64,000 nt of DNA from Actinoplanes sichuanensis (GTDB lineage Bacteria; Actinomycetota; Actinomycetes; Mycobacteriales; Micromonosporaceae), in NCBI RefSeq assembly GCF_033097365.1, contig NZ_AP028461.1, positions 1,488,001 to 1,552,000 of the forward strand. Reading direction: 5' to 3'. A model generated the notes under the pieces. The model had not been told where the DNA came from and did no database searches. It worked only from the letters and a program-made list of their open reading frames with translations. The translations under genes and the position numbers were made by a program. Below, in pieces: positions 9,150-17,574 of the stretch (position 1 is the stretch's first letter; each line of letters opens with the position of its first letter).

Positions 9150-10081
9150 CGGTTGCTCGCCTCCTCGGCGTGGTGGGGGCGGCCGGTCAGGGCCAGGAAG
9201 ACGTCGTCGAGGTCGGGGGTGTGCACGGACAGTTCCTCGGCGTGGGCGCCGTGGTCGTCGAGCCGGTTGAGCAGGTCTCGCAGCGCCGCGGTGCCGCCGT
9301 CGCCGGGAACCCGCAGCGTCACGCCGTCCTCGTCGCGGGTCGCGCCCAGGAGGTCGGCCGCTGAGGAGGCTGAGGCGGCGTCGCCGAACCGGAGCCGGAC
9401 GTGACTGCCCGGGATCTGCCGCTTCAGTTCGGCCGGGGTGCCCTGGGCGACCAGGCGGCCCTGGTCGAGGACGGCGATCCGGTCGGCGAGCTGGTCGGCC
9501 TCCTCCAGATACTGGGTGGTGAGGAAGATCGTCACCCCGCCGGCCACCAGGTCCCGGATGATGTCCCACATCGTGCGGCGGCTGCGCGGGTCCAGGCCGG
9601 TGGTCGGCTCGTCGAGGAAGATGATCTGTGGATCGCCGACCAGGGTCATCGCCAGGTCCAGCTTGCGGCGCATGCCCCCGGAGTAGGTGGCGACCGGCTT
9701 CTGCGCCGCCGCGGTCAGGTCGAACCGTTCCAGCAGGCCGGGGATCACCGCACTGTCGGCACGCTTCAGGTCCACCATCAGTTGCAGGTTCTCCTGCCCG
9801 GTCAGCAGGTCGTCCACCGCGGCGAACTGGCCTGTCACGCCGATGCGTGCCCGTACTCCCTTGGCGTTTCTGATCAGATCCTGACCGGCCACCCGAGCCG
9901 AACCGCCATCGGCTTGGATCAAGGTGGTCAGGATGTTGACCGTGGTGGTCTTGCCGGCCCCGTTCGGGCCGAGAAGGGAGAAGATCGTGCCGGCCGGAAC
10001 ATGCAGATCGATGCCGTCGAGCACGACCTTGGTCCCGTAGGCCTTGCGCAGGCCGGCGACTTCGATCGCGGAATCACTCAT
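9146..10081 (-). CDS. Daunorubicin-resistance-type ABC transporter ATP-binding protein (DrrA-like)
   Basis: A 311-residue ABC ATPase. Walker A G-P-N-G-A-G-K-T lies at 38-45, signature Y-S-G-G-M at 133-137 and Walker B I-I-F-L-D-E at 153-158, followed by T-T-G-L-D-P-R-S. The C-terminal 80 residues form the extension typical of the DrrA subfamily, ending in a T-P-D-L-D-D-V-F-L-x-L-T-G segment. It powers export through the coupled permease. It follows the alcohol dehydrogenase gene by 37 bases on the same strand, so the four genes from 12289 down to 8409 may form one transcript. That gap also holds a palindrome (10106-10121), so a second promoter is possible. No Shine-Dalgarno sequence stands out. 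Confidence 0.9.
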   Translation of the reverse strand: MSDSAIEVAGLRKAYGTKVVLDGIDLHVPAGTIFSLLGPNGAGKTTTVNILTTLIQADGGSARVAGQDLIRNAKGVRARIGVTGQFAAVDDLLTGQENLQLMVDLKRADSAVIPGLLERFDLTAAAQKPVATYSGGMRRKLDLAMTLVGDPQIIFLDEPTTGLDPRSRRTMWDIIRDLVAGGVTIFLTTQYLEEADQLADRIAVLDQGRLVAQGTPAELKRQIPGSHVRLRFGDAASASSAADLLGATRDEDGVTLRVPGDGGTAALRDLLNRLDDHGAHAEELSVHTPDLDDVFLALTGRPHHAEEASNR

Positions 10082-10105
10082 GCCGAGAAGACTGGCGGGC
10101 TGCGC

Positions 10106-10121
10106 TGACAGCCCTCTGTCA
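10106..10121. promoter_or_regulatory. Palindrome before the DrrA-like gene
   Basis: TGACAG and CTGTCA flank four bases, giving a perfect six-base inverted repeat that covers the stop codon of the dehydrogenase gene, 25 bases before the ATPase start. It could be a repressor operator for the exporter or a small hairpin. No regulator gene adjoins it, so the role is a guess. Confidence 0.25.
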
Positions 10122-11138
10122 CGCCTCTGACATGGCGCGGACAGGATCGATCAGCACCTTCGGCCCGGCACCGGCCGACCGTGGGCGGCGCCCGGTCAGC
10201 ACGTCGGCGGCCTCCTCGAGGGAGACCGTCGCGGCCACCAACGGACGCGGGTCGACGGCCCCGGAGGCGAACGCGGCGATCGCCGGTGCCAGCCCCGCCG
10301 ACGCACCCAGGATGCCGATCGCGGTCACGTCCTTGAGCACCGCGTCGCGGGTGTCGATGGTGCTCGGCGTGCCGGACAGTCCGATATAGACCACGCGGCG
10401 GCCCGGTTCGACGAGCTCGACCGCCAGGCCCGGCATCGACGGTGCGTTGGTGGCGTCGACCACCGCGTCCCACGGTGGCGACGGCAACGACTCGCGGGTC
10501 CAGACGTCGGTGAACCCGAGTGAGCGGGCGAACTCCAACTGCTGTCCGAGCAGGTGCACCTCGATGCCACGGGCCCGGGCCAACATCGCGGTGAGCAGGC
10601 CGATCGTGCCGGTGCCGAGGACCAGCAGCCGTTCCCCGGCCGACAGCGCGGCCGCGTCGACGCAGCGCTGTGCGTTGCCGGCCGGTTCGACGAGCGCACC
10701 CGCGGTGGCGTCCACGCCGTCCGGTAGGGCGTGCAGGTAGGCCGCCGGGAACACCAGCCGTTCGGCCAACGCGCCGGCCAGGCCGTCCCGGATGCCGAGC
10801 TCGTGCCGTTCCGGGCAGACGTGGTGACGGCCTCCCACACATCGGCGGCAGTGACCGCAACCGATCATCGTGTCGCCGGTCACCCGCCGGTCCAGCCAGG
10901 CGGTGTCCACGCCCGGGCCCAGCTCGCGGACGGTGCCCGACCACTCGTGCCCGGGACGCAGCGGATACGACGACACGCCGCTGTGCAGGTAGCTCATCTC
11001 GCCGGTGAACAGCTCCACATCGGTGCCGCAGACCCCGGCCCGAGCCACCTCGACGACCACCTGCCCCGGCCCCGCGATCGGCGTCGGAACCTGCCTGACC
11101 TCGGCCTTTCCAGGGCCGGTGAGCACCAGCGCGCGCAT
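10119..11138 (-). CDS. Zinc-dependent alcohol dehydrogenase (MDR family)
   Basis: A 339-residue medium-chain dehydrogenase/reductase. Catalytic zinc ligands are visible as G-V-C-G-T-D and G-H-E. The structural zinc site is the four-Cys stretch C-G-H-C-R-R-C followed by H-H-V-C. The nucleotide site is V-L-G-T-G-T-I-G in the second half. It is related to threonine/sorbitol-type dehydrogenases and would oxidise a secondary alcohol or polyol with NAD(P). Its ATG shares one base with the stop of the upstream MFS gene (TGATG), so the two are translationally coupled. A transporter plus dehydrogenase pairing suggests handling of one shared compound, which cannot be named. Confidence 0.85.
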   Translation of the reverse strand: MRALVLTGPGKAEVRQVPTPIAGPGQVVVEVARAGVCGTDVELFTGEMSYLHSGVSSYPLRPGHEWSGTVRELGPGVDTAWLDRRVTGDTMIGCGHCRRCVGGRHHVCPERHELGIRDGLAGALAERLVFPAAYLHALPDGVDATAGALVEPAGNAQRCVDAAALSAGERLLVLGTGTIGLLTAMLARARGIEVHLLGQQLEFARSLGFTDVWTRESLPSPPWDAVVDATNAPSMPGLAVELVEPGRRVVYIGLSGTPSTIDTRDAVLKDVTAIGILGASAGLAPAIAAFASGAVDPRPLVAATVSLEEAADVLTGRRPRSAGAGPKVLIDPVRAMSEA

Positions 11139-12289
11139 CAGGACCCCTTTCGCCCGGCCGCCGCGCCCGCCGCCGTCTGCAGCAGGCCCAGCCCGATGAT
11201 CATGACGAGGGTAGCCTCCCAGGCCCCGGTGCGTTCGGCCAGCACACCCGCCGCCACCGGGCCCGCGGCGGCCAGCAGGTAACCCAACGACTGCGCCATC
11301 CCGGACAACCGGGTCGTCTCCGAGGGTGTCCGTCCGCCGAAACTGATCAGCGTGAGCGCGGCCACCAGCGAGGCGCCCTGGCCCAGACCGGCGATGGCCG
11401 CCCACAGCACGGTCAGGCCGGGCACGACCAGCAGGCCGATCGTGGCGACGACCACCGGCAGGCTGGCCGTGATCGCGCCGAGAGCGCGGGTCGCCGGATC
11501 GCGCAGCAGCAACGGAACCGCCAGCCCACCCAGAATCCCCATCCCCTGAAACAGGAACAGATGCAGACCAGCCGTTCGCTGTGACACCCCATGACTGATC
11601 TCGATCGTCGGAAGCCAGGTCACCAGGACGTAGAAGCAGGTGCTCTGCAAACCCATGAACGCGGTGATCAACCAGGCCCGGGGCTGCCGCCACACTTCCT
11701 TTCTAGTGTCTGGCCGGCTCTCCTCGAGCACCGGCGCCGGTCGGGCCCGCGGCGCCCAGACCAGTGCCACCACCAGTGCCAATACTCCCCAGACGGCCAG
11801 CGACAGCCGCCAGTCGACGGCATCCGCGATCGGGACCGCCACCGCCGACGCGGTGCTCGCCGCGATCGTGATGAACGCCGTGTAGAACCCGGTAGCCCGC
11901 GACACGTTCGCCGCGAAGTCACGCTTCACAATCGCCGGCACCAGCACGTTACCGACCGCGATTGCACATCCGATCACAACGGTGCCGGCCCACAGACCCG
12001 CCGTGCCCGTATACGACCGCGCCACGGTCGCCGCCGCCAGCACCAACAGCGCCAGCAGCACCGCGCGTTCCATCCCGACCCGCCCAGACAGCCGATGCAC
12101 CTGCGGCGACACCAGCGCGAACGCCAGCAACGGCAGCGCACCGAGCAGCCCCTGCGCCGCCTCACCGAGCCCGACATCGGCACTGATCTGCGGAAGCAGC
12201 GGCCCCACCGCGGTGATCGCGGGCCGCAGACAGAGAGCGACGAGAAAGATCGTCGCAGCCGCTGACGCGGCCGGAAGTAAGCGCTTCAC
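11138..12289 (-). CDS. MFS transporter, CynX/NimT family
   Basis: A 383-residue, 12-helix major facilitator. The opening has the family's L-R-P-A-I-T-A-V-G-P-L-L-P-Q-I pattern after the first helix. Other conserved spots are a cytoplasmic R-L-S-G-R-V-G loop, a G-N-V-L-V-P-A-I-V-K-R-D-F block and an F-Q-G-M-G-I-L-G-G helix. CynX/NimT members move cyanate, nitroimidazoles or other small molecules, and the substrate here is not predictable. The stop codon overlaps the dehydrogenase start by one base. The upstream region to 12509 (220 bases) has no gene I can support. Confidence 0.85.
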   Translation of the reverse strand: MKRLLPAASAAATIFLVALCLRPAITAVGPLLPQISADVGLGEAAQGLLGALPLLAFALVSPQVHRLSGRVGMERAVLLALLVLAAATVARSYTGTAGLWAGTVVIGCAIAVGNVLVPAIVKRDFAANVSRATGFYTAFITIAASTASAVAVPIADAVDWRLSLAVWGVLALVVALVWAPRARPAPVLEESRPDTRKEVWRQPRAWLITAFMGLQSTCFYVLVTWLPTIEISHGVSQRTAGLHLFLFQGMGILGGLAVPLLLRDPATRALGAITASLPVVVATIGLLVVPGLTVLWAAIAGLGQGASLVAALTLISFGGRTPSETTRLSGMAQSLGYLLAAAGPVAAGVLAERTGAWEATLVMIIGLGLLQTAAGAAAGRKGS

Positions 12290-12509
12290 GCCCCCGAGCC
12301 TCTTACGCTCCGCTTCCCACGGTCAAGATCCCTTCTTCGGTACGGCCACCCGCCCCGATTCACGTAGGAGGCCCGTCACCCCGGCACCGTCCGCATGAAT
12401 CCTCCGCGCCGATTCGCCCGCGTTCAGCAGGTGGCCGTGCGATCGTCCCCGCAGCGCCGGAAATCGGAAGATGTCGGGCACAGCCCGGATCCGGGATCGG
12501 GGATTTGCG

Positions 12510-12972
12510 ATGATCGACTTCATGGCGACGTCAAGCACCGACCGGATCGCGGGCGCGGACCGGGCGGCTCGGTTGTTCACCGAGGTTCTGTCGCCGGCGG
12601 TGCTGGTGACCGCGAACCCTGCCGATGCTCGTCTGCCTCGGTTCGACCGCGTCCGGCACTCTCGCGCCGGCCGCGGTCGGTGCGCCCGGTGACCTGCTGG
12701 CCCTGATCGCCTGCATGGCCGCCGCCCTGCTGATCGCCACCCCGATCACCCTGCCGGCCCGCTGGAAGATCTCCATCCACTCCCTGGTCGCGGCCGGAAC
12801 CGCGGTGACCTTCACCGTCGTCTTCGGCTGGGCGCTGCTGTTCACCTGGCCACTGGCCGCCGCCGTCGGCTGGTCCCGCGTGCATCTGCGCGACCACACC
12901 ACCGCCCAGGTCCTGGCCGGGGCCCTGGTCGGAGCCTGCGCCACCGGGCTGCTGTACCCAGCCCTCCGCTGA
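12510..12972 (+). pseudogene. Decayed PAP2-family membrane phosphatase
   Basis: Two pieces of one gene lie in different frames. The first, from ATG 12510 (GGGGAT upstream), reads T-D-R-I-A-G, then L-F-T-E-V-L-S-P-A-V-L-V, the usual N-terminus of actinobacterial membrane PAP2 proteins. It loses homology near 12600 and stops at 12692. The second, one frame over (best seen from 12625), carries the C-terminal half: W-K-I-S-I-H, then W-S-R-V-x-L-x-D-H-T-x-A-Q-V-L-A-G-A, with the conserved His residues of the C-terminal phosphatase motif. Roughly 80-100 middle residues, including the first phosphatase motif, appear to be missing. A deletion that shifted the frame is the simplest reading. A short functional protein from 12625 is a weaker alternative. 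Confidence 0.6.
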
Positions 12973-13051
12973 CCCCCGACTGGCGTGTTGGTCTTCACCG
13001 CCGGGCACCAGGGCTGTTGTGGGGTGGGACAGGTCTGACGGCCGGTTGGGG

Positions 13052-13810
13052 TCAGGCCAGGGTCAGCAGGTAGAGGACCGAGGGGACCGCCAACGTGAGG
13101 CCGGTCGCGGTCAGCCAGAGGACCCCGTTCAGGCCGGTGCGGGCGTCGCTTCGGCGGGAATCGATGGATTCGGTCCGGGAGTCGGTGGTGAAGACGGTCA
13201 GGCCGGATCGGTTGGGGAGCAGGCCCTCGTCGGTCACCCGGCCCATGGCGAAGACCGGCACGCCACGCGGAACCCGGACCTCGGTCAGGCGGAGACGTTC
13301 GGACTTGCGCAGACCGTCGATCACGTCGGTCGGGACGATCGGCGGCAGCGGGACCGGCTTGGCGCGGGTGTACACCAGTTCGGTGACCGTGTACGCCGGA
13401 GTGCCGGTCATGATCGGGTCGTAGAGGGCCCGCTTCGGTGACACCAGACGTGGGTCGACCGGGACACGATGGTGATGATCGGTGATCGTCGGCCAGGACG
13501 GTGACTCCGCCTCCAGGATCACGTCGTGGTCGGGGTCGTCGCCGGTGGCGAGCGCGCGGCTCGGCTCGCGCAGCAGGGACACCCGGTACCAGGTGCAGTC
13601 CTCGCCGGTGACCGGGGCGGTCTGACGACCGACGGCGCCGTATTCGGTGGCTCCCTCCATGGCGACCCGGCCTCGGGTGCCGACCGGTGACGGGCGTAGG
13701 CGGTTCAGGATCCAGAGAGCTCGAAGGTCGCCGAGGATGATCAGGACGAAGATTCCGGCCCCGGCCACGAGGAGAATGCCGAAGCAGAGCGCCACAGTCG
13801 CGACGGTCAT
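13052..13810 (-). CDS. Two-helix membrane protein with BAM/GIDE-like domain
   Basis: A 252-residue protein; the ATG at 13810 places the first helix at the N-terminus. Hydrophobic segments lie near 4-26 and 229-250. Between them is a soluble region that opens G-R-V-A-M-E-G-A-T-E-Y and continues T-A-P-V-T-G-E-D-C-T-W-Y-R-V. This resembles the BAM/GIDE domain of eukaryotic MULAN-type E3 ligases and its bacterial homologues, which lack the RING finger, as here. Function in bacteria is unknown; a membrane-sensing or envelope role is a guess. It is divergent from the next gene with 22 bases between starts, so the promoters must overlap. Confidence 0.6.
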   Translation of the reverse strand: MTVATVALCFGILLVAGAGIFVLIILGDLRALWILNRLRPSPVGTRGRVAMEGATEYGAVGRQTAPVTGEDCTWYRVSLLREPSRALATGDDPDHDVILEAESPSWPTITDHHHRVPVDPRLVSPKRALYDPIMTGTPAYTVTELVYTRAKPVPLPPIVPTDVIDGLRKSERLRLTEVRVPRGVPVFAMGRVTDEGLLPNRSGLTVFTTDSRTESIDSRRSDARTGLNGVLWLTATGLTLAVPSVLYLLTLA

Positions 13811-13832
13811 CACGCTGTCACGATAGGAGGCC

Positions 13833-14351
13833 GTGGCGAGCGTCGATATCGTCCGAGGCGTGGATCTGGCCGAGGTCGAAAAGTTGGTGTCCGTCATCGA
13901 TCTGGCGATCGAGCCGATCGCCACCCGCCCGGTGGGGCCCGACGAGTCGGGATTCGGCGATCCGCTGGTCGAGGCGGGGGTGGTCGACGAGGCTTCGGTG
14001 TCGCTGGGTTTCCTGCTCGACGCCTATGAGTCAGGTCCGGAAGCGGTCCGGGGCCAGGTCAGAGCTATTTTTCGAAAATATCCGTATTTCGCGTGGGCCG
14101 CGGCGGAGAAATCCCCTGTCGGAGACGCGGTCCGGCGGCAGATCGTTCATCTGTCCGCATTGGATCAAGGGAACGACGCTCGGGACTTGATCGTTGCGCT
14201 CGATGATCTCGTCCGGCGGGCTCGGGGCGACGGTATTGACGTCGAATCGATCCTGCTGGAGGTGGCCGGGATGTCCGCCGCCGAGGACCGGATGGGTATG
14301 GGCTCGACTCGCGAAATCTTGCTCCGAGCGGCCGGAGTTCCGCTGGAGTAA
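13833..14351 (+). CDS. Hypothetical protein
   Basis: A 172-residue acidic, mostly helical soluble protein that I do not recognise. AGGAGG sits at 13825-13830, only two bases before the GTG at 13833; a GTG at 13860 is the next choice and lacks a good site. There are no Cys residues, no signal peptide and no membrane segment. Codon use matches the neighbours, with strong GC at third positions, which supports real coding. It is divergent from the BAM/GIDE-like gene. Confidence 0.5.
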   Translation: MASVDIVRGVDLAEVEKLVSVIDLAIEPIATRPVGPDESGFGDPLVEAGVVDEASVSLGFLLDAYESGPEAVRGQVRAIFRKYPYFAWAAAEKSPVGDAVRRQIVHLSALDQGNDARDLIVALDDLVRRARGDGIDVESILLEVAGMSAAEDRMGMGSTREILLRAAGVPLE

Positions 14352-14414
14352 GGGCCGGAACGGATGCCCGAGCACGGGAATGCGTGAGGGCTGAAGTGAC
14401 GGGCCGGAGGTCGG

Positions 14415-15314
14415 TCAGGAGCGGGGGCCGGCGGTGAGGGCCGGGGTGAGGTCGTACGAGATCGGCGCGCGGCCGGGCAACTGCAGCACCCGCCGCGACC
14501 CGGTGCCACGGAGAATCGGCAGCGGTGTGACCGGCTGGTAGTCCTCGATCGCGCCCCACTGGGAGTGGATCGTTTCCAGCATCCGCTCGTTGGCCTGCGT
14601 GCAGTCCTCGGGGAAGGTCCAGATGTCGACCGGGTGCCGGCTGTCGGCGCCGGGCTGTGGATCCTCGATGTGTCGAACCGTGCCGTCTGCGCGGAACTGG
14701 AGGGCGCCGCCTTGTGGCAGCCCGGCCCAGGCATCGGTGGTCGCCGAGTATTCCGGTGTCTCCAGCTGGACGAGGACCTCCCCGGTGCCGACCCAGCTGA
14801 GTGACTCCTCACCGGGTGCGAGATCGGGCGCGAGACGGGGTGCGAACTCGGGCGCGAGATGAGGCGTGAACTCGGGCGCGAGATCGGGTGCGAACTCGGG
14901 CGGGAGATGGGGTGCAAGATCGGGTTCCCGATCAGGCGCGAGATGGAGGGCGAGCCCGGGTGCGGGCGGGGATGCGGGCGCGGGTACGAGCGCGATCCCG
15001 TGCTCGGCCGCCACGTCGCCGAGGCTGATCAGCGGGTGTCGCAACCAGCGGTCGAGATGTTCGCGTTCCGGCGGGCGAGGCACCCAGGGGTGGATCCATT
15101 GGCGCGCGTCCTGCCGTACGAACTGATCGGGATCTTGATCGGCGATGGCCGTGAGGCGGGCCACGTCCGCGGGGTCGGCGACCGCCTCCTCCGCGATGCG
15201 GTTGAGGCGGTCGACCAGGGTGTTCCACCTGCGGGGTCCGGGGCTCGCGGTCCAGTCGTGCCGCCAGGCGGCCAGTTGCCGCCAGCCGTCCAGCAGTTCC
15301 GCGACCCGGTCCAT
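14415..15314 (-). CDS. Hypothetical protein with Pro/Ala-rich octapeptide hinge
   Basis: A 299-residue soluble protein of unknown function; ATG at 15314. Residues 1-110 are helical and Trp/Arg-rich, with a W-x-x-L-x-x-R-L-x-R-I-A-E-E-A-V segment. A Pro-rich hinge follows, built of eight-residue units of P-E-F-A-P-D-L-A type. The C-terminal 140 residues form a separate domain with a T-G-E-V-L-V-Q-L-E-T-P-E-Y start, an L-Q-F-R-A-D-G-T-V-R segment and an aromatic D-I-W-T-F-P. The hinge is encoded by a 24-bp tandem repeat, so its length may vary between strains. Confidence 0.55.
   Translation of the reverse strand: MDRVAELLDGWRQLAAWRHDWTASPGPRRWNTLVDRLNRIAEEAVADPADVARLTAIADQDPDQFVRQDARQWIHPWVPRPPEREHLDRWLRHPLISLGDVAAEHGIALVPAPASPPAPGLALHLAPDREPDLAPHLPPEFAPDLAPEFTPHLAPEFAPRLAPDLAPGEESLSWVGTGEVLVQLETPEYSATTDAWAGLPQGGALQFRADGTVRHIEDPQPGADSRHPVDIWTFPEDCTQANERMLETIHSQWGAIEDYQPVTPLPILRGTGSRRVLQLPGRAPISYDLTPALTAGPRS
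14844..14915. repeat. 24-bp in-frame tandem repeat, three units
   Basis: Three consecutive 24-base units start at 14844, 14868 and 14892, each opening with GAACTCGGGCG and differing at a few positions; more decayed copies lie on both sides. They encode the eight-residue Pro/Ala hinge of the minus-strand hypothetical protein. Confidence 0.7.
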
Positions 15315-15331
15315 CCGCCGAGCATATGCTC

Positions 15332-16492
15332 TTATGTCCGGAAAGGCCCGGTGATGCAGTAGGTGATGCCGCCGGAGGACGCTCCACTCGTGCCCCGCTG
15401 CGACGAGAAGTAGAGGCGGTTGCCGGCCGGAGTGAACGCCGGCCCGCACAGTTCCGACGAACCCTGCCCGGTGACCCGCAGGAACACCGAGATCCTGTCG
15501 TCCGGCGTGATCATGCAGATCTCCATGTTGCCGCCGTCCTCGGCGACATAGAGATCGCCGTACGACGACCCGGTCACGTTGTCGACGCCGGTGAGCGGCG
15601 CACTGCCCGAGGTGATCAGGTTGTCGTCGTACGCCAGCTCGTACGTGCCGGTCAGGAGGTTGACCTGCCACACCCGATTGTCGCCCTTGGTGGTGAACCA
15701 GACGGTGTCGTTGGCGTAGTGGCAGCCCTCGCCGCCGTTGAACGACTTCGATCCGGACACCTGGCTGCGGACGGCTGTGGGGGAGCCGTCCGGGTCGGGC
15801 ACGTTCGCCCAGGTGAACGACCCCGAGGTGCCGCTGCCGGCGACGAACACCTGAAGCGTGCCGGCGGACAGGTCGCCCCAGGTGGTCGGCACGAACCGGT
15901 AGAAGCGGCCGTTCGTCTCGTCCTCGGTCAGGTAGATCACCTTGCGAACCGGGTCGGCGGCGGCCGCCTCGTGCTTGAACCGGCCCATCGCGGGCCGGGC
16001 CACCGCCGTACCGCCGAGGGGGTAGGTCTCCCAGACCCTGCCGAGGCTCACCTCTTCGCAGCTCAGCCAGGTGTTCCACGGGGTCTTGCCGCCCGCGCAG
16101 TTCTGGTTGGTGCCGGAGAGGATGCGCGACGCGCCGACGATCGCGCCGGTCGAGTCGAACAGGATCCGGGACGCGCCGCCACCGGCGGACGAGCTGACCT
16201 CGGAGTTGGAGACGTAGACCCAGCCGGAGCCGTTCGGGATGACCGCGCCGCCGTCGGGCGCGTCGTGCCAGACGTACGACGTACCGGGCACGGTCTGCCG
16301 GGAGCGGGCGATCACGGTGCTGGTGAATCCGGCCGGAAGCTGGATGCCGTTGGCGTCGGCGGCCTGGAGCGCGCCGTACGGGCCGGTGGCGTTCTGGGCC
16401 GGCGCGGCGTACGCGGCCGACCAGGCGGTGAAGGGCAGGGCCAGGCCACCGGCGCCGGCCATCGTGGTGCGCAGAAGAGTTCGCCGATCCAT
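15332..16492 (-). CDS. Tat-exported PhoX/DUF839-like protein
   Basis: A 386-residue protein with a Tat-type leader: M-D-R-R-T-L-L-R-T-T, then a hydrophobic run to A-Y-A-A-P near residue 30. The mature part is a beta-propeller-like DUF839/PhoX fold with S-C-E-E-V, Y-L-T-E-D-E-T-N-G-R-F-Y-R-F-V-P and V-A-E-D-G-G-N-M-E-I blocks, whose acidic residues in PhoX bind calcium and iron. PhoX enzymes release phosphate from organic esters outside the cell; some relatives have no proven activity. The gene is divergent from the polyester hydrolase gene with 200 bases between starts. It ends 17 bases before the start of the minus-strand hypothetical gene, so these two may be co-transcribed. Confidence 0.75.
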   Translation of the reverse strand: MDRRTLLRTTMAGAGGLALPFTAWSAAYAAPAQNATGPYGALQAADANGIQLPAGFTSTVIARSRQTVPGTSYVWHDAPDGGAVIPNGSGWVYVSNSEVSSSAGGGASRILFDSTGAIVGASRILSGTNQNCAGGKTPWNTWLSCEEVSLGRVWETYPLGGTAVARPAMGRFKHEAAAADPVRKVIYLTEDETNGRFYRFVPTTWGDLSAGTLQVFVAGSGTSGSFTWANVPDPDGSPTAVRSQVSGSKSFNGGEGCHYANDTVWFTTKGDNRVWQVNLLTGTYELAYDDNLITSGSAPLTGVDNVTGSSYGDLYVAEDGGNMEICMITPDDRISVFLRVTGQGSSELCGPAFTPAGNRLYFSSQRGTSGASSGGITYCITGPFRT

Positions 16493-16662
16493 GGGCCGGA
16501 ACGTATTTGCCCATTGAGGACGGTTGATGAACGGTAGGCGTCGGATCGCTGACTATCAATCTTCGTCCGTTTCGGGCGCTTTATCGCTCGGTGCCCGGAC
16601 TCCCGTCTCAGCATTCTCCGATCCGTTGTTGATGCTCTGCCGGCGGGCCAAGAATTGTGCCG

Positions 16663-16675
16663 GTAAACGTTTCAC
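16663..16675. promoter_or_regulatory. Possible LacI-type operator before the polyester hydrolase gene
   Basis: GTAAACGTTTCAC has a perfect eight-base palindromic core, AAACGTTT at 16665-16672, centred on CG as in LacI-family operators. It ends 17 bases before the GTG start. No cognate regulator adjoins, so this is tentative. Confidence 0.3.
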
Positions 16676-16692
16676 ACAGTGGGGAGAGAGAA

Positions 16693-17574
16693 GTGGGCAA
16701 GGTAATTCCAAAGTTATTCGGAATCGCCGCCGTGGTCGCTCTCGGTGGTGCCGGAATCACGCTGATCCCGGATGCCGACGCGGCCACCGCGTCGTTCGCG
16801 AAGGGCCCGGCGCCGAGCAACGCGAGCATCGAGGCGGTACGCGGCCCGTTCGCGATCGCCGAGTCGACGGTGTCCCGCGCGTCGGTGTCCGGCTTCGGCG
16901 GCGGGGACATCTACGCGCCGACCGACACCGGCGCCGGCACCTTCGGGGCGGTGGTCATCGCACCGGGCTTCACCGCCCGCAAGTCGAGCATGGCCTGGCT
17001 GGCTCCACGACTCGCGTCGCAGGGCTTCGTGGTCTTCAACATCGACACGCTGACCACCTCGGACCAGCCGGCCAGCCGTGGCCGTCAGCTGCTCGCGGCG
17101 GCCGACTTCCTGACCCAGCGCAGCAGCGTACGGACCCGGGTCGACGCCGCACGCGTCGCGGTGATCGGGCACTCGATGGGTGGCGGCGGTGCGCTGGAGG
17201 CCGCGCAGAGCCGACCCGCGCTGCAGGCCGCGATCCCGTTGACGCCGTGGAACCTGACCAAATCGTTCAGCCGGGTGAGCGTGCCGACGATGGTGATCGG
17301 CGCCGAGGCGGACACCATCGCCCCGGTGCGCAGCCACGCGCAGCCGTTCTTCCAGAGCCTGCCGTCGGCACCGGGCAAGGCGTTCCTGGAGCTCAACGGG
17401 GCCAGCCACTTCGCGCCGAACACGCCGAACACCACGATCGCGAAGTTCAGCATCTCCTGGCTCAAGGTGTTCGTCGACGACGACACCCGTTACCGGCAGT
17501 TCGTGTGTCCCGGGCCGGGCACCGGCGCGGCGGTGCAGGAGTACCGCGCGACCTGTGACCAGTTCAGTCAGTGA
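16693..17574 (+). CDS. Secreted polyester hydrolase (cutinase / PET-hydrolase family)
   Basis: A 293-residue exported alpha/beta hydrolase. The GTG at 16693 has GGGGAGAG four bases upstream. A signal peptide covers residues 1-30 (ends A-D-A). The triad is S161 in G-H-S-M-G-G-G, D207 in E-A-D-T-I-A-P and H239 in G-A-S-H-F-A-P-N. M162 and F93 (in P-G-F-T-A-R) would form the oxyanion hole, W186 in T-P-W-N is the substrate-clamp Trp, and C272/C288 form the C-terminal disulfide. The whole layout follows Thermobifida-type cutinases that cleave aliphatic polyesters and, in many members, PET. Most relatives have Tyr where this protein has F93. The next gene, a TetR regulator, overlaps its last 11 bases convergently and may regulate it. 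Natural substrate is probably cutin or a polyester. Confidence 0.88.
   Translation: MGKVIPKLFGIAAVVALGGAGITLIPDADAATASFAKGPAPSNASIEAVRGPFAIAESTVSRASVSGFGGGDIYAPTDTGAGTFGAVVIAPGFTARKSSMAWLAPRLASQGFVVFNIDTLTTSDQPASRGRQLLAAADFLTQRSSVRTRVDAARVAVIGHSMGGGGALEAAQSRPALQAAIPLTPWNLTKSFSRVSVPTMVIGAEADTIAPVRSHAQPFFQSLPSAPGKAFLELNGASHFAPNTPNTTIAKFSISWLKVFVDDDTRYRQFVCPGPGTGAAVQEYRATCDQFSQ

Noticed and set aside
12395..12706. A 103-codon plus-strand frame over the PAP2 remnant
   Set aside because: Arg/Pro/Ser-rich reading in the wrong frame relative to both PAP2 pieces.
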